Positions 8,729-14,309 of a DNA stretch of 14,309 bases are shown here, piece by piece. Source of the stretch: Acidobacteriota bacterium. Lineage in GTDB: Bacteria; Acidobacteriota; Terriglobia; Terriglobales; Acidobacteriaceae. The stretch is from the NCBI GenBank assembly GCA_021810735.1, contig JAJZIF010000046.1, forward strand, positions 1 to 14,309, in the 5' to 3' direction. Position numbers and translations under genes: made by a program. The notes under the pieces were generated by a model. That model did not search any database, had not been told where the DNA came from, and saw only the letters and a list, made by a program, of their open reading frames with translations. Numbering within the stretch: the first letter of the stretch is position 1; every line of letters begins with the position of its first letter.

Positions 8729-10600
8729 TTAGTCCCGAATATGCAGCGTGATCACCTGATGCCCCGTGAGCATCGCATTGATGGGAATCGAGATAAGGGA
8801 CATCGCAGACTCGCCGTGGAGCGAAAGCGCGTGGTCCTGACGCAGCGGTTGGAGTATGTTGGCCATGGAGATGGGCAGAGCTGACAGTGTACGGCCGTCG
8901 AGCGTGGCCTGTGGCTCGGGAGCGAGCAGAGTCACGTAGAGGCGGTCGCTGGGGTGATCGCTGTTCAGCTGTGCGATCGTGGCGGCGACGCTCAGTGGGC
9001 GTGCGCCAATGGCTTGCGGCTGGCTCAAGCGGTCGAGTGTGGCTCCGTCGCTGACCAGCAGACGAACCGCTCCCAGCGGGAGATTGAGGGGCAAGGTTAT
9101 GGGAATGCGGAGGTTGTGGATTTCACCGTGCCAGGGCAGGACGGAGGCCTCAATGGTGACGCGCTGTCCAGCCCGGAGGGTGGTCTTATCGGCATGGGCG
9201 GCGATAATCTGCGCGGTGAGGCGCTGGGGGATCTGCTGGACGTTGATATCGACGCCCTCGATGGGGGTACGACGCGCGGCGTTTGCGTAGAGGCGAGAGA
9301 AGCGCTGCCCGACGACCAAAGCGGCGAGAAGGTTGGCGGGTGCACCATCCGTGGGTGCAACCAGATCATCGAGCTTGACGGTGGGATAGCCAGCAAGGCG
9401 CACGGTGCCGGTCACGCGGTAGCTGCTTTGAGCAGAGTAGGTGTTCTGCTGCATGAGGCCCTGGTAGATGGCGACCATGACGGCCAGGGGCGTGACCGAG
9501 GGCTGATCGATGACATGCAGGTGGAGGGTGCGCGGCGCTTCGCCGCTGATGCCGTCGATGTGGACCACGACGGGGATGGTATCGGCCTGCTTGCCGAAGA
9601 TACCCATGATGGCGGACTGGCGGTCCTGGGTGATGGCGCCGATGGTCTGGGTGGTGTTGATAATCTTGAAGGAGTTCATCGGCGAGGGCAGCGTGGCGAG
9701 CACCTCGGCCTTGGTCATGGGCATGGAGACAGGCCCGAACTGGGTAATCGGATGGCCACAGGCAAGCATGTGCTGCGGGTCGACGTAGGTGACTGTGCAG
9801 GTGGCGGAGATTTCGAGGTCGCCACTGACGAGCAGCGCGCTGACAGCGTCGCCGGGCAGGAGCGGACCGGGCTGCTTTGCATTGCTGTCAGAGCCGCCGA
9901 GGGCAGAAATGTCCGTGAGGCCCATGCCGGCGGCGTGCTGCTTCCAGAAGTGGAGGGCTGAGGGGCTGAATCCGCTGAAAACGAGGGGCGTGGCAATGGG
10001 CTGGATGGAGCCGTACGCCGATGTCGCCGTGATATTGGAGCTCGAAGCTGGGCTGGAGCTGGAAGCTTCCGCAGCAGATGAAGATTGGCCAGCGAGGAGC
10101 ATTTGCGGAGCGGGCGACTTGAGATCGCGGACCTGCAGCATTTCCTGAATGGGAGTGACGCCGCCGATGGGTTCCTTACTGAACTGGCCGATGCGGTAGG
10201 CGAGCGCGCCGACGAGTTTGCCGTCGATGTAGACGGGGCTGCCGCTCATTCCGGCGACAACGCCGTCATAGTTCGCTTTGGTGCCTTCGAGGCGGACAAG
10301 AATCATGTCCTGATCGGGGCCGAGGGCATCGTGCAACAGGCCGAGAATCTTGACGCCCATTGGTTGCGGCGTGTCGCCCTGGAAGACAGTGTAGGCGACG
10401 CCCTGCAGGCCGGGGCGAATCTGGCTGAGTGGGAAAAAGGTGGTGTGTGCAGGCGGCAGCGGCGGCAGATTTGCCGCCGCCTGATTGGCACTTTGCGTCG
10501 GTGGCGGGCTCGCGGGCTGAGCGAGCAAGGTTGAGGGAACAAGCGACGTCAGGAGAGAAGCGGCAGTGACAAAGGCGAGTTTCTGAAAAAACTGCAACAC
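8729..10600 (-). CDS. Secreted SpoIVB-like peptidase S55 domain protein
   Basis: Predicted exported serine peptidase related to SpoIVB (MEROPS family S55), 623 residues. Residues 1-28 form a signal peptide (hydrophobic 8-26, ending LLAQ) without a lipobox. A Pro/Ala/Gln-rich stretch follows to about 52. Residues 54-75 carry a string of the type RPGLQGVAYTVFQG. The motif GMSGSP (117-122) gives the probable catalytic Ser119. GHPI gives the probable catalytic His283. Next comes IGAITQDRQSAIMGIFG (320-336), which resembles the SpoIVB stretch after its histidine. A serine-rich linker lies at 172-189. The last 160 residues are beta-rich and unassigned. The Ser-before-His order is the reverse of SpoIVB. 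The start is GTG (a TTG follows directly) with no Shine-Dalgarno, chosen because the signal peptide begins there. It is first in the minus-strand run; sporulation is not implied. Confidence 0.82.
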   Translation of the reverse strand: MLQFFQKLAFVTAASLLTSLVPSTLLAQPASPPPTQSANQAAANLPPLPPAHTTFFPLSQIRPGLQGVAYTVFQGDTPQPMGVKILGLLHDALGPDQDMILVRLEGTKANYDGVVAGMSGSPVYIDGKLVGALAYRIGQFSKEPIGGVTPIQEMLQVRDLKSPAPQMLLAGQSSSAAEASSSSPASSSNITATSAYGSIQPIATPLVFSGFSPSALHFWKQHAAGMGLTDISALGGSDSNAKQPGPLLPGDAVSALLVSGDLEISATCTVTYVDPQHMLACGHPITQFGPVSMPMTKAEVLATLPSPMNSFKIINTTQTIGAITQDRQSAIMGIFGKQADTIPVVVHIDGISGEAPRTLHLHVIDQPSVTPLAVMVAIYQGLMQQNTYSAQSSYRVTGTVRLAGYPTVKLDDLVAPTDGAPANLLAALVVGQRFSRLYANAARRTPIEGVDINVQQIPQRLTAQIIAAHADKTTLRAGQRVTIEASVLPWHGEIHNLRIPITLPLNLPLGAVRLLVSDGATLDRLSQPQAIGARPLSVAATIAQLNSDHPSDRLYVTLLAPEPQATLDGRTLSALPISMANILQPLRQDHALSLHGESAMSLISIPINAMLTGHQVITLHIRD

Positions 10601-10604
10601 GGTA

Positions 10605-10616
10605 ATTATGATTATG
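10605..10616 (-). promoter_or_regulatory. Candidate -10 element(s) for the S55 peptidase gene
   Basis: On the minus strand CATAAT occurs twice in a row (10616-10611 and 10610-10605), each one base off TATAAT. The distal copy ends 10 bases before the GTG start codon, so transcription would begin at or just before the start codon. With no Shine-Dalgarno present, this suggests a leaderless message. No convincing -35 box was found. Confidence 0.3.
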
Positions 10617-10802
10617 GCATTTTCGGGCGGCCAAAGGCCTGTGGCGCGGTGTCAGGGATGACAGATTGGTGCAGGTGGCGGCGCGGCGGGGATTTCCATA
10701 TTGGGCTCCGTTCAGGTTAAGGAAAACGCGAGATCTGAGCGGCGGACCTGGAGCTTGCGAGAAGGAAGTACGCAGCTGGACAATAGGGGCTGAGGAATCG
10801 CG

Positions 10803-12140
10803 ATGGGGTATCCGGGTCGCTCTGCACTGGGATCTGCACTGGACCTTGCCGTGCTTGCGGGGCTGATGTTCCTCCCCTTGACCATGCGAGCCCAATACGA
10901 CGCGCCGGCTACGGCTCCCGCGGCGCAAACGAAGCCGGCAAAAGAAAAGGCGAAGAAAACGCAGAAAAAGGCGGCTGGAGAGAGTACATCCCCTGCTCGC
11001 GCAACAGCAGGTTCCGGTTCAGCAAGCCAAAGTACCACAGGGGCATCGGGTGCACAGCAGCCGGCGGGGTACCAAGCGGCGCCCGAACTAGGCGGGCCGA
11101 ATGCAGACAGCGGGGCGATTGCGATTCCGAAAGTAGTGAAACCGGCAGTTGCACCGCCTCTGCCGCCAGTGAACCGATTCAAGAATCCGCCGGGCCTCAG
11201 TCACCTTTCCCTGAGCGTAAATGCACCACTGGTGGATCTGGATGTGGGAGTGCTTCTGGAGAAGACGCACCAGTTTGTGCCGAACCTGCAGAAAGATAAT
11301 TTTGAGGTTTTCGAGAACGGAGTTCGGCAGAACATTACGCATTTTGCGCAGATCAAGGCCCCGATTACCGCGGTGCTGCTTCTGGAGTTTGCACAGACAA
11401 ACTACGACTTTATCTATGACATGCAGAATGCGGCATATACCTTTACCGAACAGATGCAACCCCATGATGAGGTAGCGGTGGTGACGTATGCGATGCAAAC
11501 GAATATCCTGACGGACTTTACCAGCAACAAGCAACGCGTGTACGAGGCTTTGAACTCACTGGTGATGCCCACCTGGAGCGAGACAGATATGTTCGACGCG
11601 CTCTATATGACGCTGGACCGCCTGACGCGAGTGAAGGGCAGAAAGTACATCATTCTGGTTTCGTCGGGGCTGAACAGCTTTTCAAAGCTGACGCTGGATC
11701 AAGTGCTCGAGAAGATTCGCGAGACGCCGGATGTGACGATTTTTTCGATCAGTACGGGGCATTATGCGCGGATCATGGCTGAATCAGGAGGGTTTGGCCC
11801 CTTTGGCGGGATGAGCCCCATGCAGCACATCACGTTTCTTCAGGGCGACAATGAGCTGCGAACTTTTGCGCGGATGACCGGCGGAGAGTATTTTGCGCCT
11901 CGGTTTGAGACGGAGATGCCGGATATCTTCCGGCAGATCAATGACGCAATCCGGAACAAGTATGAGCTGAGCTATACGCCGACGGACCAGAAGCGGGACG
12001 GGACGTACCGGCACATCCAGGTGCGGCTGGTGAACGACGAAGGGCAGCCGCTGGTGATCGTGGATAAGAAGCATCATCGGCCGCTGAAGTATGAGGTGAT
12101 TGCGAAGCCTGGCTACCGGGCGCCGTTGCCGGTGCAGTAG
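10803..12140 (+). CDS. VWFA-related acidobacterial domain protein
   Basis: Exported protein with a von Willebrand factor A-like domain, of the family much expanded in Acidobacteria; its biological role is not established. It has 445 residues. A signal peptide covers about 1-30 (MFLPLTMRA before the cut). A long low-complexity segment (33-125) is rich in Ala, Lys, Pro and Ser, with a lysine cluster at 44-56. The N-terminal family segment near 138-182 includes VDLDVGVLL and NFEVFENGVRQ. The VWA-like fold runs from about 188 to 385 and a conserved tail (385-435) includes NKYELSYTP. The metal site is eroded: the DxSxS position reads EFAQT (195-199) and the later aspartate position reads SSG. ATG start with GAGGA six bases upstream. 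It is divergent from the S55 peptidase gene and has a terminator shortly after its stop. Confidence 0.88.
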   Translation: MGYPGRSALGSALDLAVLAGLMFLPLTMRAQYDAPATAPAAQTKPAKEKAKKTQKKAAGESTSPARATAGSGSASQSTTGASGAQQPAGYQAAPELGGPNADSGAIAIPKVVKPAVAPPLPPVNRFKNPPGLSHLSLSVNAPLVDLDVGVLLEKTHQFVPNLQKDNFEVFENGVRQNITHFAQIKAPITAVLLLEFAQTNYDFIYDMQNAAYTFTEQMQPHDEVAVVTYAMQTNILTDFTSNKQRVYEALNSLVMPTWSETDMFDALYMTLDRLTRVKGRKYIILVSSGLNSFSKLTLDQVLEKIRETPDVTIFSISTGHYARIMAESGGFGPFGGMSPMQHITFLQGDNELRTFARMTGGEYFAPRFETEMPDIFRQINDAIRNKYELSYTPTDQKRDGTYRHIQVRLVNDEGQPLVIVDKKHHRPLKYEVIAKPGYRAPLPVQ

Positions 12141-12211
12141 GGGCTGACTTGTACTGGCCAGACGGGCTGTCGTGGCATCGCGGCCGGTGTCAAGCAGTGG
12201 AGCTTCGAAGT

Positions 12212-12235
12212 GGGGCGCCGATGGCTTGGCGCCCC
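12212..12235. terminator. Bidirectional terminator between the VWA-like gene and xylB
   Basis: GGGGCGCC (12212-12219) and GGCGCCCC (12228-12235) form a perfect 8-bp GC-only stem around an 8-base loop, lying between two convergent stop codons (12140 and 12250). On the plus strand it is followed by GTTTGGCTATT, on the minus strand by ACTTCGAAG. The T-run is modest on both sides. Confidence 0.65.
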
Positions 12236-12249
12236 GTTTGGCTATTGAT

Positions 12250-13734
12250 TCAAGCGTGGATATTTTTGAGCGCGGGATAGACGGCGCGGTAGGCACGGTA
12301 GGCCTTTTCATACCGGGCGACGGCTTCGCGCCGGGGTGGAATCTGGTCGGCGACGTGGATGGCCGTGGCGCAGGCTTCCTCCAGAGTGGCCCAGCCACCA
12401 CAGCCGACACCGGCGAGGAGCGCGGCTCCAAAGGCTCCGCCTTCCTCCGCGGTAAGGACATCGACGGTGTGGTTGTAGATGTCGGCTTGAATCTGGCGCC
12501 AGAGTTTGCCACGCGCTCCTCCGCCGCCGAGGCGCACGCCTTTGACGGGGATACCGAGTTCGGCGAAGAGCGTGAAAGTGTCTTGCAGGGAGAAGGCTAC
12601 GCCTTCCATGACGGCGCGGACGAAGTGGTTGCGGGTGTGGCCGGCGTGGATGCCGATGAAGGCGGCGCGGGCTTCGGGATCGAGGTGCGGAGTGCGTTCG
12701 CCGAGGAGATAGGGCGTCCAGAGCAGGCCGTCGCTGGCGGGGGGGACTTTGGCTGCTCCTGCGGTGAGTTCGTCGTAGTCGACGCCGGGAGCGAAGGTAT
12801 CACGGAGCCAGCGCAGGGAAAGCCCCGCGGCCTGGGTGACGCCCATGACATGCCAGCGGCCGGGGACGGCATGGCAGAAGGTGTGAAGGCGGCCCTGGGG
12901 ATCCCGAGTGGGCGCGGCGGTGGCGGCGAAGACGACGCCGGATGTGCCGATGGTAGCTGAAACCGAGCCAGGCTCGAGGATGCCCATGCCGATGGCTCCG
13001 GCGCCCTGATCGCCAGCTCCGGCAACGACAGGTGTGCCTTGCGGGAGGCCGGTGGCAGCGGCGGCTTCGGCGGAGATATGGGCGCAGACGTCAGGCGACT
13101 CGAAGAGCTGCGGCAGCCAGGATTCAGGAATACCGGCAACTTTCAGCACTTCGGTGGACCAGCGGCGGCGGGCAACGTCGAGCATCAACGTGCCGGAGGC
13201 TTCCTGCATGTCGATGGCGTAGGAGCCGGTCATGCGGAAGCGGACGTAGTCCTTGGGGCAGAGGACGTGGGCGATGCGCGCGAAGATTTCTGGCTCGTGG
13301 TCGCGGACCCAGAGCAGTTTGGTGAGGGTGAAGTTGGGCAGCGCGGGATTGGCGGTGAGCTCAATGAGCTTTGCGCGGCCGGTATTGCCGGGGCCGAACT
13401 GGGCGTGGAGCCAATCGCACTGGGGCTGGGTGCGCTGATCGCACCAGATGAGTGATGGACGGAGGACATTGCCATCGTTGTCGAGCATGACGGCGCCGTG
13501 CATCTGGCCGGTGAGCCCGACGGCCAGGATTTTTGCGCCGGGCGCCTGGGCGAGGGTATCGCGGATGGCCTGCTGGGCGGCGCGCCACCAGTCGTGGGGA
13601 TCCTGCTCGGCCCAGCCGGGCTGGGGCGAGCGGAAGTCTTCGTGCGCACAGGAAGCTGAGGCGACCAGCGCACCCGATTTGTCGACAAGAACGACACGTG
13701 TGCCGCCAGTGCCGACGTCCAGACCAAGAAACAT
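12250..13734 (-). CDS. xylB: Xylulokinase, FGGY family
   Basis: Cytoplasmic kinase that phosphorylates D-xylulose to D-xylulose 5-phosphate, linking xylose breakdown to the pentose phosphate pathway. The 494 residues match the usual length. The N-terminal phosphate-binding motif is DVGTGGTR (6-13). The hallmark TGQMHG (75-80) corresponds to the xylulokinase substrate site with Met-His. GAGDQGAGAIG (239-249) holds the presumed catalytic Asp242. PYLLGERTPHLDP (341-353) and GGGGARGKLWRQ (403-414) are also typical. The frame stays open to 13965, but that extension carries no family sequence and overlaps the divergent Nudix gene. The ATG at 13734 starts the conserved N-terminus exactly and has GGGGGG six bases upstream. 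No xylose isomerase or transporter is in the window, so another FGGY sugar kinase remains possible. Confidence 0.9.
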   Translation of the reverse strand: MFLGLDVGTGGTRVVLVDKSGALVASASCAHEDFRSPQPGWAEQDPHDWWRAAQQAIRDTLAQAPGAKILAVGLTGQMHGAVMLDNDGNVLRPSLIWCDQRTQPQCDWLHAQFGPGNTGRAKLIELTANPALPNFTLTKLLWVRDHEPEIFARIAHVLCPKDYVRFRMTGSYAIDMQEASGTLMLDVARRRWSTEVLKVAGIPESWLPQLFESPDVCAHISAEAAAATGLPQGTPVVAGAGDQGAGAIGMGILEPGSVSATIGTSGVVFAATAAPTRDPQGRLHTFCHAVPGRWHVMGVTQAAGLSLRWLRDTFAPGVDYDELTAGAAKVPPASDGLLWTPYLLGERTPHLDPEARAAFIGIHAGHTRNHFVRAVMEGVAFSLQDTFTLFAELGIPVKGVRLGGGGARGKLWRQIQADIYNHTVDVLTAEEGGAFGAALLAGVGCGGWATLEEACATAIHVADQIPPRREAVARYEKAYRAYRAVYPALKNIHA

Positions 13735-13740
13735 AACGAA

Positions 13741-13746
13741 CCCCCC
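13741..13746 (-). promoter_or_regulatory. Ribosome-binding site fixing the xylB start
   Basis: GGGGGG on the minus strand, six bases ahead of the ATG at 13732-13734. It supports this start over the longer open frame reaching 13965. Confidence 0.45.
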
Positions 13747-13796
13747 GAAGCAGGCCGGAGCGAAATTCTGCAATGACCTGATGTAAATCGATGTAG

Positions 13797-13834
13797 TGGA
13801 CCGAAAACAGAGTAACTGCTTTGGACCGAAACAG
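13797..13834. repeat. Tandem direct repeat in the xylB/Nudix divergent region
   Basis: TGGACCGAAAACAG (13797-13810) and TGGACCGAAACAG (13822-13834) differ by one base in an A-run and start 25 bp apart. They sit in the 148-bp region between two divergent start codons, 63 bp upstream of xylB and 48 bp upstream of the Nudix gene. This is a plausible position for a transcription factor that contacts two half-sites. No known operator was recognised. Confidence 0.5.
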
Positions 13835-13882
13835 GAAGTGGACGACGGGAGAATGGGCGCGACGTGGGAGAATAGGAGCCGC

Positions 13883-14309
13883 ATGAGCATAAGAACATTG
13901 GCGACGAGAGAGGTATACCGCAACCGCTGGATGCGTCTGCGGGAGGATCGGATCGAGCGCAGCAACGGGGTGGAGGGGATTTACTCCGTTGTGGATAAGG
14001 ACGACTGTGCGGTGATTGTCCCGATCGAGGGGGGCTCAGTGTATCTGGTGGAGCAGTTTCGGTACACGGTGCAGAAGAGATGCATGGAGTTTCCGCAGGG
14101 GGGATGGGAGACGCCGGATGTAGATCCGGAAGAGTTGGCTCGGGGCGAGTTGCGCGAGGAAACCGGGCTGGTTGCGGGGAGGGTGGTGCGGCTGGGCATG
14201 AACTGGGTGGCATATGGATTTACGCGGCAGAAACAACATATCTACCTGGCGACGGATCTGAGGCAGGAGAGTACGGATCGGGACGAGGAGGAGCACAATC
14301 TGGAGGTGA
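13883..14309 (+). CDS. Nudix hydrolase, ADP-ribose pyrophosphatase-like (partial)
   Basis: Hydrolase of nucleoside diphosphates linked to another group, probably of the ADP-sugar pyrophosphatase type. The frame is open from ATG 13883 to the window edge (142 codons plus one base), so the C-terminus is missing. AGGAG (13874-13878) stands four bases before the start. The Nudix box lies at 74-96: G at 74, then ELREETGL (89-96), which keeps the metal-binding glutamates 89, 92 and 93. Two usually conserved positions differ: Val80 stands where Glu is usual and Gly88 where Arg is usual. The preceding VEQFRY (56-61) and MEFPQGGWE (68-76) fit the ADP-ribose pyrophosphatase subgroup, where the strings E-Q-(F/Y)-R and E-x-P-x-G are common. 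The substrate cannot be told from this fragment. It is divergent from xylB. Confidence 0.85.
   Translation, partial: MSIRTLATREVYRNRWMRLREDRIERSNGVEGIYSVVDKDDCAVIVPIEGGSVYLVEQFRYTVQKRCMEFPQGGWETPDVDPEELARGELREETGLVAGRVVRLGMNWVAYGFTRQKQHIYLATDLRQESTDRDEEEHNLEV

Noticed and set aside
8954..9961. 335-codon plus-strand open frame antisense to the S55 peptidase gene
   Set aside because: It is a shadow of the GC-rich opposite strand, without a domain or ribosome-binding site. The opposite strand carries S55 motifs.
13735..13965. 77-codon N-terminal extension of xylB
   Set aside because: It has no family similarity and runs into the divergent Nudix coding region. The conserved kinase N-terminus begins at 13734 with a ribosome-binding site.
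1..14309. CRISPR array, complete insertion sequence, prophage or defence system
   Set aside because: No regularly spaced repeats, transposase, integrase or nuclease-like gene was seen on either strand.

Overview
The window looks like chromosomal DNA from an acidobacterium of the class Acidobacteriia (Terriglobales). The clearest pointer is the gene at 10803-12140, which has the architecture of the 'VWFA-related Acidobacterial domain' family. High GC content, a SpoIVB/S55-type protease with a signal peptide outside any sporulation context, and Lol-type envelope machinery fit this. The assignment is inferred from gene content. No rRNA, tRNA, CRISPR array, prophage or complete insertion sequence was seen.

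Layout. Positions 1-365 hold no convincing gene: a 13-bp direct repeat flanks a small hairpin, and a strong terminator closes clpC. From 366 to 10600 six genes all lie on the minus strand. In transcription order they are a secreted S55 (SpoIVB-like) peptidase (8729-10600), a secreted beta-propeller protein (6409-8616), a LolC/LolE-type permease (5168-6403), a membrane acyltransferase (4015-5064), a LolD-type ATPase (3048-3827) and ClpC (366-2822). A divergent 202-bp region separates them from a plus-strand secreted VWA-like protein (10803-12140). That gene converges on xylulokinase (xylB, 12250-13734, minus), with a bidirectional terminator between them. A second divergent region, carrying a tandem repeat, leads to a Nudix hydrolase (13883 to beyond the window end, plus).

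How the genes may work together. Most of the minus-strand run concerns the cell envelope: LolC/E plus LolD would form the ABC machine that releases lipoproteins from the inner membrane, the acyltransferase would modify an envelope glycan or lipid, and the two exported proteins at the start of the run would act in the periplasm or outside. ClpC is a cytoplasmic unfoldase and may have its own transcription. The 5-bp junction between the beta-propeller and permease genes is the strongest operon evidence; the other gaps (103-225 bp) leave room for internal promoters. xylB and the Nudix gene look like ordinary metabolic genes.

Most interesting points: the S55 peptidase carries its Ser motif before its His motif, the reverse of SpoIVB order; the VWA protein has lost the acidic and serine residues of its metal site; and the acyltransferase sits between the two Lol components.
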